A stretch of 64,000 nt of DNA, from positions 34,126 to 98,125 of the forward strand of contig JAFRBX010000043.1 of assembly GCA_017404665.1 (NCBI GenBank). The letters are read 5' to 3'. How positions within the stretch are numbered: position 1 is the first letter of the stretch; each line of letters starts with the position of its first letter. The translations under genes and the position numbers were made by a program. The DNA is from Ruminococcus sp. Lineage in GTDB: Bacteria; Bacillota; Clostridia; Oscillospirales; Acutalibacteraceae. Below the pieces are notes generated by a model that saw only the letters and a program-made list of their open reading frames with translations, had not been told where the DNA came from and did no database searches. This document shows, in pieces, positions 8,281-17,386 of this stretch.

Positions 8281-9714
8281 ATGAAAAAAGTAATCAGTTT
8301 ATTGCTGGCTTTGATGATGCTAGCCGTGACGCTTACTGTTTCTTTCAACGCGTTATCTGTTTCTGACGTTGACGACGAGGGTAAACCTTATGTTATGTCT
8401 GCGTCCGAGGGTGTAAAGGCGTGGGAAGAAGAAAATGAAGCAGACGCAGATGCTAAGCGCATCTACTTCCAGATGCCGAACGGCTCGACCGGTCCCGTTG
8501 CGGATGAGGACGTCAATCTCCACCATCCCGAAGAGCTCGATCCCGATACCGGCAAGGTCATCAAGGAAGAGTATGACGAGGTCGTGATCCACGCGGGCGA
8601 AAAGGCTCCCAGCTGGTTCAACGAAAACAACATTCTTGACGGCAAACACTATGCCGGCGTGTACTGGTGGGGCGGCGACGCGAACAAGGACGGTCAGTGG
8701 GTCGGCTATCGCATGGAAATCGAGGATGAAGCGCAGGGCATCTACTATGCCGACATCCCCGAGAACGTTGCTGTCGCGATCTTCAACAACGGCGTTGACG
8801 GCGGCACCGATACCTCCAAGGATATTTACTATCAGGCGGCTCAGACCATCGACACCAACATCCAGGGCGCGTATGAGGGCGACTATGACACCCTGCCCTA
8901 CGGCTCTCCCGATAACGATTATTTCCAGGATTGCATCTATGTCATCGATCCCAATCAGGTTTCCATCAACGCATTCTCCCAGAAGCAGACCTGCGGCGCT
9001 AACTGGTATGTTTACTACGGCAACGGCTGCTACGGCGAAGAGTACGGTCCCGGCGGCGATAACAACGATTATCCCGACGGCACCCCCGGCTGGTCCGAGG
9101 ATATGCAGGACGTCTGCAAGAACCCCGATCACTTTGTCAATGGCGTGCACGTAGGCTATCATGAAGATGTCGATCCCACAGATCCCCCCGCACCCACTGA
9201 TCCCCCTGCTCCTACCGACCCGCCTGCAACCGAGCCCCCTGTAACCGAGGCTCCGCACACGCATACCATCAAGTTCAAGCCCGGAAAGAAGGCTACCGAG
9301 ACGACTGACGGCTGGAAGTCTTACTTCTATTGCACCGAGTGCGGCAAGTACTTCGGCGATCAGGCAGGGACCAAGGAAGTGAGCTGGGATGATATCGTCA
9401 TCCCCGCGACCGGTAATCCTACCCAGCCGCCCGCTCCCACCAATCCTCCCGCGACCGAAGCTCCGACGCAGGCTCCCACTACTGTCAGCGCCAAGGGAAT
9501 TTTGGGCGATATCGACAACACCGGCGCGGTAGATATCGTTGACGTAACCGTGATTCAGCGCGCGGTTGCCGGCATCAAGACGGCTGACAGCGGTATGAAG
9601 CTGCGCGGCGACGTCGACGGCAACGGAGTGTTGGAAATCATTGACGCGACGCTGGTACAGCGCTGGGCGCTCGGTATCCCGGTTGCTTATCAGGTCGGCA
9701 CGCAGATCAAATAA
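8281..9714 (+). CDS. Secreted dockerin protein, short paralogue
   Basis: This 477-residue exported protein has a signal peptide (MKKVISLLLALMMLAVTLTV), a roughly 240-residue N-terminal domain nearly identical to that of the 10132 gene and homologous to that of the 4439 gene, and a PTDPPAP linker. A short Cys-pair module follows (HTIKFKPGKKATET...YCTECGKYF), then a second Pro/Thr linker and a C-terminal dockerin (loops DIDNTGAVDIVD and DVDGNGVLEIID). The N-terminal domain has aromatic-rich motifs (YFQMPNG, GVYWWGG, IFNNGVDGGTDTS) like CBM26-type starch-binding modules, so glucan binding is plausible but unproven. AGGAGG lies 6 nt before the ATG. The leader and first codons are almost identical to those at 10132, indicating recent tandem duplication. 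Confidence 0.85.
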   Translation: MKKVISLLLALMMLAVTLTVSFNALSVSDVDDEGKPYVMSASEGVKAWEEENEADADAKRIYFQMPNGSTGPVADEDVNLHHPEELDPDTGKVIKEEYDEVVIHAGEKAPSWFNENNILDGKHYAGVYWWGGDANKDGQWVGYRMEIEDEAQGIYYADIPENVAVAIFNNGVDGGTDTSKDIYYQAAQTIDTNIQGAYEGDYDTLPYGSPDNDYFQDCIYVIDPNQVSINAFSQKQTCGANWYVYYGNGCYGEEYGPGGDNNDYPDGTPGWSEDMQDVCKNPDHFVNGVHVGYHEDVDPTDPPAPTDPPAPTDPPATEPPVTEAPHTHTIKFKPGKKATETTDGWKSYFYCTECGKYFGDQAGTKEVSWDDIVIPATGNPTQPPAPTNPPATEAPTQAPTTVSAKGILGDIDNTGAVDIVDVTVIQRAVAGIKTADSGMKLRGDVDGNGVLEIIDATLVQRWALGIPVAYQVGTQIK

Positions 9715-9766
9715 TCGATCTGAGATGTAACCCGTATTCCTGCATGTAAACAGAATAAGATTCGAC

Positions 9767-9798
9767 GCTCCCTCTGCTCCGACAGGGGGAGCATTTTT
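9767..9798 (+). terminator. Rho-independent terminator
   Basis: GCTCCCTCTG/CAGGGGGAGC stem, then ATTTTTA, after the 8281-9714 gene. Confidence 0.9.
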
Positions 9799-9827
9799 AT
9801 AGGGATAGTCTTGCGAATTAAAAATGT

Positions 9828-9945
9828 CATTGCGGGGGGCGCAAAGGTTAAGGCTGAGATTGCCGCGTCGGAACATTGTTCCTCCTCGCAATGAGGATCT
9901 GAATGTGCCCCGCGGTAATCTCAACCGATAAAACGGGTCTGACGC
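9828..9945. repeat. MITE-like dispersed repeat, second copy
   Basis: It starts TGTCATTGCGGGGGGCGC and includes GAGATTGCCGCGTCGGAAC, the opposing CCTCGCAATGAGG, and GGTAATCTCAACCGATAAAACGGGT. The CATTGCGGGG and CCTCGCAATG blocks face each other as inverted repeats. It is related to 4084-4165 and 40553-40667. Confidence 0.65.
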
Positions 9946-10069
9946 CTTGCAGTTTACCGCAAATGATTTCGAAAGGGCTGATTTACAAAATTCGGAACAA
10001 ATATTTGTGAATTATGACGAAAAAAAGCTTGAAAGTTTAAAATATTTGAAAATAATTATCAAATATGTA

Positions 10070-10098
10070 TTGAAACCTTTACAGTTTTGTGATAAAAT
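10070..10098 (+). promoter_or_regulatory. sigma-A-type promoter of the third dockerin gene
   Basis: TTGAAA (10070-10075), 17-nt spacer, TAAAAT (10093-10098), with AGGAGG then ATG at 10132. Confidence 0.7.
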
Positions 10099-10131
10099 TT
10101 TAATGCATAAATTTAGCTTAGGAGGCTTAAT

Positions 10132-12996
10132 ATGAAAAAGGTAATCAGTTTATTATTAGCCATGATGCTGCTTATCTCGATGCTTACTGTGTCCTTCTCC
10201 GCTTTATCCGTTTCCGACGTTGACGACGAGGGCGTTCCCTTCGTTAAGTCCGCGACCGAAGGCGTAAAGGCTTGGGAAGAAGAAAACGAAGCAGACGCAG
10301 ATGCTAAGCGCATCTACTTCCAGATGCCGAACGGCTCGACCGGTCCTGTCGCGGATGAGGATGTCAATCTCCATCATCCTGAGGAGCTCGATCCCGATAC
10401 CGGCGAGGTCATCAAGGAAGAGTACGACGAGGTCGTGATCCACGCGGGTGATAAGGCTCCCACATGGTACAACGAGAACAATATTCTCGACGGCAAGCAC
10501 TACGCTGGCGTGTACTGGTGGGGCGGCGACGCCAACGTAGACGGTCAGTGGGTCGGCTATCGCATGGAAATCGAGGATGAAGCCCAGGGCATCTACTATG
10601 CCGACATCCCCGAGAACGTTGCTGTCGCAATCTTTAACAACGGCGTTGACGGCGGCACCGATACCTCTAAGCCCATCTACTATCAGGCGGCTCAGACTAT
10701 CGACACCAACATCCAGGGCGCGTACGAGGGCGACTATGACACCCTGCCCTACGGCTCTCCCGACAACGATTATTTTGAAAATTGTATCTATGTTGTAGAT
10801 CCCAACCAGGTATCCATCAACGCGTTCTCCAACAAGCAGACCTGCGGCGCCAACTGGTATGTTTACTACGGCAACGGCTGCTATGGCTCCGAGTACGGCC
10901 CCGGCGGCGATAACAACGATTATCCCGACGGCACCGATAACTGGTCCGAGGATATGCAGGACGTCTGCCTGAACCCTGATCACTTTGTGAACGGCGTGCA
11001 CGTAGGCTATCATGAGGGCGGCGACGATCCCACCGAGGCTCCTCATGTCCATACCCCCGGCGAGGCAGTTGTAGAGAACGAAGTAGCTGCTACCTACAAA
11101 GCGGGCGGTTCCTATGACAGCGTCGTATACTGCACCGAATGCGGCGAGGAGATCTCCCGCGAGACCATCACCACAGATCCGATCGCGCTTGACCCGAGCA
11201 AGCTTTATTTCGACGCCGCTTCCACCGGTTGGGAGATGGGCTCCAAGAACAAGGTTGCGTTCCACATCTTCGGCGGCGATATCGAAAACGGTCAGGCTTG
11301 GGGCTCCAAGAAAGAGATCGGCGTCGCTACCGCGGACGCGGACGGTCTCTTTGAGATCAATCCTGTTTCAAAGCTTGGTCTGACCTTCAACGAAGGCGTC
11401 CAGTACAAGATCATCTTTGTCCGTACCGAGGGCAACAACTGGACCAACCAGACCTATGACCTGCTCTTTACCGTAGACTGCTTCGGTCATGTTGCTTACT
11501 GTGACGGCACCGAGTACGAGAACCCCGTCGACAGCTCCAAGAAGACGCTGGCGGCTTTCTGGTACGGTATGGATGCTGCCGTTGTCGGTCCTGTCAAGCA
11601 GATCTCCTCTATCGGTAATGTAGTAGGTACCTGCCTTGCGGAAGGCACTACCGATAAATCTCTGTTCGACGACTTCCTGACTGTTGTTGACGCCACTACC
11701 GGCATGACCAAGTATCAGAACGCTTATAAGTTCGTTGTTACCGCGGGCAATAAGACCGAACAGCAGATGATCGACGATATCGGCGAGGCTCTCGGCTTTG
11801 AGAAACAGGATGTCGCTGACGCGTTCGCTGCCGCCGGTATCGAGTCCGACTGGGATCCCGAACAGTCCTCTCTGCCCGGCGAGGTCACACCTCCCGTTCA
11901 TGAGCATACTCCCGGCGAGCCCGTTCGTGAGAACGAGGTTCCCGCTACCTGCAAGGCTGCCGGTTCCTATGACGAGGTCATCTACTGCACCGAGTGCGGT
12001 GAAGAGATTTCCCGCGAGACCAAGGAGATCGAAAAGCTCGCGCATACTCCCGGTGAGGCTGTTCGTGAGAACGAGGTTCCCGCTACCTGCACCGCTGCAG
12101 GCTCCTATGACGAGGTCGTCTACTGCACCGTCTGCAACGAGGAGCTCTCCCGCGAGAGCAAGACCATCGACAAGCTCGCGCATACTCCCGGCGAAGCTGT
12201 CCGTGAGAACGAGGTTCCCGCTACCTGCACCGCTGCAGGCTCCTATGACGAGGTTGTAAAGTGCTCCGTCTGCGGCGAGGAACTCTCCCGTGAGACCAAG
12301 ACCATCGAAAAGCTCGCTCACAGCCTGACTCATTTTGACGAGGTTCCCGCTACCGAGACCGCTACCGGCACCAAGGAGCATTATAAGTGCTCCGTCTGTG
12401 GCAAGCTCTTCTCTGACGCTTCCGGTGCCACCGAGGTTACCGAGGCTTCTCTGATCATCCCGATGCTCGCTCATACCCATACTCCCGGCGAGGCGGTTCG
12501 TGAGAACGAGGTTCCCGCTACCTGCACGGCTGTCGGTCACTATGATTCTGTGGTTTACTGCACCTCCTGCGGCGCAGAGCTCTCCCGCGAGACCGTAGAG
12601 ATCCCGATGACCAAGCACACCCTCAAGCGCGTGAACGGCAAGGCTGCTACCGAGACCGAGGACGGTTGGGAATCCCACTACAAGTGCTCCGTCTGCGGCA
12701 AGTACTTTGCTGATCCCGCAGGCTCCAGAGAAGTCACTTGGGAGCAGATTGTGAAGCCCAAGATCGTTCCCGAACCCACAGGCAAGCTCGGCGACGTTGA
12801 CGGCGACGGCGAGATCACCATCTGTGACGTGACCGTCATCCAGCGCGTACTTGCAGGTATGAAGCAGGCTGACGCTTCGATCAACAAGCTCGGCGACGTT
12901 GATAAGAACGGTTCTCTCGAAGTTACCGATGCGACCTTGCTCCAGCGCTGGCTGTTAGGTCTCAATCAGGATCTCGGCATTGGCGCTGACGTTTGA
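10132..12996 (+). CDS. Secreted dockerin protein with repeated Cys-pair modules
   Basis: This is a 954-residue exported protein. After the signal peptide comes the shared N-terminal domain (about 30-270), almost identical to that of the 8281 gene. About seven copies of a ~45-residue module follow (HTPGEAVRENEVPATCTAAG...CTVCNEELSRE), each with a CxxC-type pair. One ~160-residue segment of unknown fold (about 360-520: KLYFDAASTGWEMGSKNKVAFHIFGG onward) is inserted between the first and second copies. The C-terminus is a dockerin (DVDGDGEITICD and DVDKNGSLEVTD). The Cys-pair modules recur in clostridial surface proteins and are usually seen as stalks; their role is not established. No enzyme domain was recognised. 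The loop residues differ from those of the other dockerins here. Confidence 0.85.
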   Translation: MKKVISLLLAMMLLISMLTVSFSALSVSDVDDEGVPFVKSATEGVKAWEEENEADADAKRIYFQMPNGSTGPVADEDVNLHHPEELDPDTGEVIKEEYDEVVIHAGDKAPTWYNENNILDGKHYAGVYWWGGDANVDGQWVGYRMEIEDEAQGIYYADIPENVAVAIFNNGVDGGTDTSKPIYYQAAQTIDTNIQGAYEGDYDTLPYGSPDNDYFENCIYVVDPNQVSINAFSNKQTCGANWYVYYGNGCYGSEYGPGGDNNDYPDGTDNWSEDMQDVCLNPDHFVNGVHVGYHEGGDDPTEAPHVHTPGEAVVENEVAATYKAGGSYDSVVYCTECGEEISRETITTDPIALDPSKLYFDAASTGWEMGSKNKVAFHIFGGDIENGQAWGSKKEIGVATADADGLFEINPVSKLGLTFNEGVQYKIIFVRTEGNNWTNQTYDLLFTVDCFGHVAYCDGTEYENPVDSSKKTLAAFWYGMDAAVVGPVKQISSIGNVVGTCLAEGTTDKSLFDDFLTVVDATTGMTKYQNAYKFVVTAGNKTEQQMIDDIGEALGFEKQDVADAFAAAGIESDWDPEQSSLPGEVTPPVHEHTPGEPVRENEVPATCKAAGSYDEVIYCTECGEEISRETKEIEKLAHTPGEAVRENEVPATCTAAGSYDEVVYCTVCNEELSRESKTIDKLAHTPGEAVRENEVPATCTAAGSYDEVVKCSVCGEELSRETKTIEKLAHSLTHFDEVPATETATGTKEHYKCSVCGKLFSDASGATEVTEASLIIPMLAHTHTPGEAVRENEVPATCTAVGHYDSVVYCTSCGAELSRETVEIPMTKHTLKRVNGKAATETEDGWESHYKCSVCGKYFADPAGSREVTWEQIVKPKIVPEPTGKLGDVDGDGEITICDVTVIQRVLAGMKQADASINKLGDVDKNGSLEVTDATLLQRWLLGLNQDLGIGADV

Positions 12997-13045
12997 TAGA
13001 AAGTCGGTCACCGGCTTTACTGTTTGAACGATTGATATGATTTTT

Positions 13046-13076
13046 GCTCCCCTTGCTCCGGCAGGGGGAGCTTTTT
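13046..13076 (+). terminator. Rho-independent terminator
   Basis: GCTCCCCTTG/CAGGGGGAGC stem with TTTTT tail after the 10132-12996 gene, whose stop is TGA immediately followed by TAG. Confidence 0.9.
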
Positions 13077-13207
13077 CAGTTATCTGTGACTTTTATCGGC
13101 AATCTGTTTGAGCATGAAAAAAATAACTGAATCGAAAAATTGTAATTCTTTTGTCATAATACACAAAACTGAGGCAAAAATCTCTAATAAAAAAAATACA
13201 ATTATCG

Positions 13208-13236
13208 TTGAATAATCGAGAAAGATATGGTATATT
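13208..13236 (+). promoter_or_regulatory. sigma-A-type promoter of the repeat/dockerin gene
   Basis: TTGAAT (13208-13213), 17-nt spacer, TATATT (13231-13236), upstream of GAGGAGG and ATG at 13273. Confidence 0.72.
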
Positions 13237-13272
13237 TATATTGTCTGAAAATATATCCCGAGGAGGATTAAC

Positions 13273-16200
13273 ATGAAAAAGATTATCAGCATGTTGTTGG
13301 TTCTTGCCATGATGATCACAGTGCTTACTGTCGGCATCGCCACAACAAACGCCGCTGAAACGGCGACCATCACCATCTACGGCTTTGACGGCACTACCGA
13401 AGTCAAGGAAGTGAACGTAGGCGACGAATTCACGGTCTATACCACGCTGAACGTTTCTTCTGTCAACAACGGTATGGTAGGCTCTGTTCAGGGTACCCAG
13501 ACCTACACCTCATCCGTGCTTTCTCTGGTCGATGAGGTCAGCGGTCAGTACGGCGAGTTCACCGATCTTGTCAAAGTGTTCCCTGTTACCGGTGAATCTA
13601 CTGTTTCCAACGCTTCGCAGGCGGGCAGGATTGCGTACAACGCATCTTCTCCGGCTATTGACGGCGGATTCCGGTTTGACTCCGACCATTCGCTGCTGAT
13701 TGTGACCACCTATAAGGTAACCGCAGCCGGCACAGCCGAGGTCAAGAACGCCATCAAAAACCTTGCTGCATCCGACAGCGCGATCACAAAGATCGTTTTT
13801 GAAGGCGAGGTCCAGTCCGGCAAAACCGTCGAGGGCAAAGCCAGCTTCAACGATCCTACTCCTGCCATCGACCATGCCGAAGTCCGGGTTCACACTCTCG
13901 ACGGCGCTGTAGAAACCAAATCGTTCAACGTCGGCGATACCTTCAACGTATATACCTGCCTCGACGCTTCCTCTGTCAATGAAGGCAAGATGGGCTCCAT
14001 CAACGGTGTGCAGAAGTACACCTCAACCGTTCTGGAGCTGGCTGACACTGTTGACGCCGACGGTTACATCACGGACACCGCTAAGGTGTTCCCCATCATG
14101 GGCGACGGCGCGATCGGCAGCGCGAAGAGTGCCGGTTCCGTCAAGTATGCAGGCTCTTCGACCACCGGTTTCCTGTTTAATTCCGCCAGATCCCAGCTGC
14201 TGGTCACCACCTATCGCGTAACCGCTAACGGCTATGCCGATATTACCAACAAGCTGAATGTACTGGCTGCGGCTGACGAGGATATCACACGCATCGTGTT
14301 CAACGGCGAGACCCAGTCCGGTCAGAGCTATGCGCTGTACGGTTCCTTCACCACCGACGGTCCCATCCCGACCCTGCCCCCTCAGCCTCCTACACAGCCC
14401 CCGACAGAGCCGTCCACCAAGCTGAAGGTTACCATCGTTAATCCCGACAATACTACCGCTATCAGGGAATTCGTTGTTGGCGATACTTTCAGCACATACA
14501 CCGTTCTGAATGCCAGCACCACCATCGCCAGCCTTGACGGTACCCAGACATATACTGCTGCTAAACTCCAGCTGACCGATGCTGTTTCCGGCGAGTATAA
14601 TGAGATTGGCGACAAGACCGTAATGTTCCCGATCCTCGGCGACGAGGCTGTCGCGACCGCGCAGAACGGCACCATCAAGTTCAACGCAACCCGCGGTACC
14701 GTAAACGGCGGTTATGCGTTCAACACCGATGACTCCAAGCTGATCGTGACCAACTATAAGGTCCTCGCAGCGGGCGAAGCTACCATCAAAACGACCCTAA
14801 AGACCCTGATCAAGGACGACGACGCTGCGACCAAGATCGTATTCAACGGCGAGACCCAGCCCGGTCAGAGCTATGAAATGCCCAGTGACTTTGAAGGCGT
14901 CACTCCCCCTCCCACCGAGCCTCAGCCTACCCAACCCGTAACTGAGCCCCGGCCCACACAGCCTCCGACAGAACCTCAGAATAAGGCTGCCGTCACGATC
15001 TACGGTATCGACGGAACCTCCAAAGTCAAGTACTTTGACATCAACGACGAGTTCACCGTATATACCACCTTCGACGCCAGCAAACTCAACGGCATCCACG
15101 GTATCGGTTCCATCTCTGCATCCCAGACCTACACCAGCAGCATTCTGCAGTCTACCGATGAGGTAGACGAGCTCGGCGTTGTTGTTGATCCGGGCGCAAT
15201 GTTCCCGATCCTCGGCGAAAATACTGTCGCGAAGATCAGCGACGGTTTGAACAAGTACAATGCTTCTACTCCCGGCGTCAACAAGGGCTATGTATTTGAT
15301 AACGAGAACGCCCTGCTGATCGTCACCCACTATAAGGTTAAAGCGATCGGTAAAGCAGAAGTCATAAACGTTCTGACCACTGTTGCCGGCGATAACAGCG
15401 CTCTTACCAAGATCGTCATGAAGGGCATCGTACAGGATGGTATGGAGATCGGTGGTTACGCTTCCTTTACAGAGCCGGGTACGCCCGAGCCCACCGAGCC
15501 TCCCGCAACCGAACCTCCTACAGAGCCTAAGCCTACTGATCCTCCCGAGACTCAGCCTCCGACACAGCCTGTAACCGAGCCTCCTGTAACCGATAAGGCT
15601 AATGTAACGATCTACGGTATTGACGGAACAACCGAAACTAAGGAAGTTGCTGTAGGCGAGACCTTTACCGTATACACCACCTTCGACGCTTCTCAGGCGA
15701 TCGGCAACAGCATGGTAGCATCCATCAGCGCGTCCCAGACCTTCACAAGCAGCGTGCTGCAGTCCGCTGACGCTGTTGATTCGGACGGCGTAGTGGTTGA
15801 TTCCAACGCAATGTTCCCGATCATGAAGGACAAGGCAATCGCGAAGGTCGAAGCCGGATTGATTAAATACAATGCTTCTACTCCTCAGATCAATAACGGC
15901 TTTAAGTTTGACAGCGACAAGGCTGTGCTGATCGTCACCAACTACAAGGTGCTCAAGGCGGGCTATGCGGAGGTCAGAAACGCTCTGACTACCGTCGCTG
16001 CGGCTGACGAGGAGCTTACCCGTGTAGTTGACAAGGGCGTTGTAGCTGACGGCAAGACCATCGGCGGTAAAGCAACCTTTACCGATCCGTCCGAGCCTGT
16101 CGGTCCGACGGATGCTCCCGAGAGATATATGCTCGGCGACGCCGACAACAACGGCAAGGTTGATGCGATCGACGTAACAGCGATCCAGCGTAAAGCCGCA

Positions 16201-16356
16201 AGAATGAGCGTTCCCTACGATGAAGCCATCATGCTCAGAAACGGCGATGTCGACGGAAACGGCAAGCTTGAGGTTATTGATGCGACTTATATCCAGCGCA
16301 AGCTCGCTAAACTCAAGGTTGATTATCCGATCGGTGAATGGATCGACGTTCAGTGA
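13273..16356 (+). CDS. Secreted protein with five cohesin-like modules and a C-terminal dockerin (scaffoldin candidate)
   Basis: This 1027-residue exported protein has a signal peptide (about 1-27), five homologous ~165-residue modules (about 30-195, 205-365, 385-550, 575-745, 775-945) and a dockerin (DADNNGKVDAID and DVDGNGKLEVID). The later modules are separated by Pro/Thr linkers (PTQPPTEP type). Each module runs V(G/N)DEFTVYTT, then GSI.A.QTYTSSVLQ, then MFPI.G, then I.(Y/F)NAS, then FD.....LIVT.YKV.A.G.AE. This order of strands and the FNAS...LIVTYKVLAAG ending match Ruminococcus cohesins, although sequence similarity to classical cohesins is low. A dockerin-bearing protein with repeated cohesins would be an adaptor scaffoldin assembling the neighbouring dockerin proteins. 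The dockerin is certain; the cohesin assignment is inference. Confidence 0.78.
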   Translation: MKKIISMLLVLAMMITVLTVGIATTNAAETATITIYGFDGTTEVKEVNVGDEFTVYTTLNVSSVNNGMVGSVQGTQTYTSSVLSLVDEVSGQYGEFTDLVKVFPVTGESTVSNASQAGRIAYNASSPAIDGGFRFDSDHSLLIVTTYKVTAAGTAEVKNAIKNLAASDSAITKIVFEGEVQSGKTVEGKASFNDPTPAIDHAEVRVHTLDGAVETKSFNVGDTFNVYTCLDASSVNEGKMGSINGVQKYTSTVLELADTVDADGYITDTAKVFPIMGDGAIGSAKSAGSVKYAGSSTTGFLFNSARSQLLVTTYRVTANGYADITNKLNVLAAADEDITRIVFNGETQSGQSYALYGSFTTDGPIPTLPPQPPTQPPTEPSTKLKVTIVNPDNTTAIREFVVGDTFSTYTVLNASTTIASLDGTQTYTAAKLQLTDAVSGEYNEIGDKTVMFPILGDEAVATAQNGTIKFNATRGTVNGGYAFNTDDSKLIVTNYKVLAAGEATIKTTLKTLIKDDDAATKIVFNGETQPGQSYEMPSDFEGVTPPPTEPQPTQPVTEPRPTQPPTEPQNKAAVTIYGIDGTSKVKYFDINDEFTVYTTFDASKLNGIHGIGSISASQTYTSSILQSTDEVDELGVVVDPGAMFPILGENTVAKISDGLNKYNASTPGVNKGYVFDNENALLIVTHYKVKAIGKAEVINVLTTVAGDNSALTKIVMKGIVQDGMEIGGYASFTEPGTPEPTEPPATEPPTEPKPTDPPETQPPTQPVTEPPVTDKANVTIYGIDGTTETKEVAVGETFTVYTTFDASQAIGNSMVASISASQTFTSSVLQSADAVDSDGVVVDSNAMFPIMKDKAIAKVEAGLIKYNASTPQINNGFKFDSDKAVLIVTNYKVLKAGYAEVRNALTTVAAADEELTRVVDKGVVADGKTIGGKATFTDPSEPVGPTDAPERYMLGDADNNGKVDAIDVTAIQRKAARMSVPYDEAIMLRNGDVDGNGKLEVIDATYIQRKLAKLKVDYPIGEWIDVQ

Positions 16357-16420
16357 TTCCACTGAAAGAGATTAAGTCACAGATCGCGGATCAGATAACC
16401 ATTTGAATATGACAGATCGA

Positions 16421-16448
16421 CTCCCCCTTCGGATGAAGGGGGAGTTTT
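16421..16448 (+). terminator. Rho-independent terminator
   Basis: CTCCCCCTTC/GAAGGGGGAG stem with a GGAT loop and TTTT tail after the scaffoldin candidate. Confidence 0.9.
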
Positions 16449-16517
16449 CGTATTGGATGTATGATGGCGCCGGTTGTGCGGATAATACTACTATATTATG
16501 ATATGAGGAGCATCTAC

Positions 16518-17267
16518 ATGAAAAACTATAATGGGAATATCGTCTTTGAGCACAGCCCGCGTATCGCAGGCTATGCGTCGGTTGTCGGCAAGAAGGAGGG
16601 GGAGGGACCTCTGCGCGATTATTTTGATCGGATCATCCATGACAGCTATGCCGGAAAGGACACCTTTGAACAGGCAGAAAGCAGGATGATGAGTGTAGCG
16701 GTGCAATCAGCACTGGATAAGGGACATTTTTCGCCTGCGGATATCGATCTCGCGTGCTGCGGCGATCTGCTGAACCAGTGTGTCGCGTCCAGCTTTGCGA
16801 TGCGGCGGTTCGGCATCCCGTATGCCGGGATCTACGGCGCTTGCTCAACGATGGCGCTGAGTATGATCGTCGCGGCTGTCGCGGCAGACAGCGGCGCAGC
16901 GCGGCGGGCGGTCTGCGCGTCGTCGTCGCATTACTGTACAGCGGAGCGGCAGTATCGCTTTCCGCTCGAATACGGCTCCCAGCGTCCCCCGACAGCCCAG
17001 TGGACCGTTACCGGCGCCGGAGCCTGCGTGATCGAAAGCGAAGGCGGCTCAGATACTGAACGAAATTCCGGGGAGATCGGAGCTTATACGAATACGGCTT
17101 CAAAAGACGGCGCGGCAACAGCATCCGGCAATTTGCCGACTTTACAAAACAGCGCTATGCCCGTCATTCGCGCCGCGCGGCTCGGCAGGATAGTCGATTA
17201 CAGCATCACCGATCAAAACAATATGGGCGCCGCCATGGCACCTGCTGTTGTCAAGATGGGAACATAA
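16518..17267 (+). pseudogene. SpoVAD-like thiolase-fold protein, C-terminal half missing
   Basis: SpoVAD (about 335 residues) is an inner-membrane-associated spore protein involved in dipicolinic-acid uptake. This 249-residue reading frame matches its N-terminal half: VFEHSPRIAGYASVVGKKEGEGPL, DIDLACCGDLLNQCV, YAGIYGACSTMALSM, SSSHYCTAERQYRFPLEYG and QWTVTGAGACVI. It then contains an extra ~45 residues (ESEGGSDTERNSGE onward) before SITDQNNMGAAMAPAV, where it stops. The whole second thiolase domain is absent and a terminator follows directly. The start at ATG 16518 has GAGGAG 7 nt upstream. It is probably a decayed copy, since no spoVAC or spoVAE is adjacent. A retained half-protein function cannot be excluded. 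Confidence 0.8.
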
Positions 17268-17278
17268 ATGAATCCTGC

Positions 17279-17304
17279 AAAAACGGCTTGAATAAGCCGT
17301 TTTT
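17279..17304 (+). terminator. Rho-independent terminator (bidirectional)
   Basis: AAAAACGGCTT/AAGCCGTTTTT, perfect 11-bp stem with a GAAT loop, 11 nt after the truncated spoVAD stop codon. Confidence 0.92.
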
Positions 17305-17336
17305 CGACTGAAAAATAATTTTCAATCAGAGAAATA

Positions 17337-17366
17337 TTGACAATAATAGTCAAAAAATCTTATGAT
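17337..17366 (+). promoter_or_regulatory. Promoter of the DUF6088 gene
   Basis: TTGACA (17337-17342), 18-nt spacer, TATGAT (17361-17366); AAGGAAG at 17373 precedes ATG 17387. Confidence 0.7.
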
Positions 17367-17386
17367 ATCTTTAAGGAAGTGCTGAT

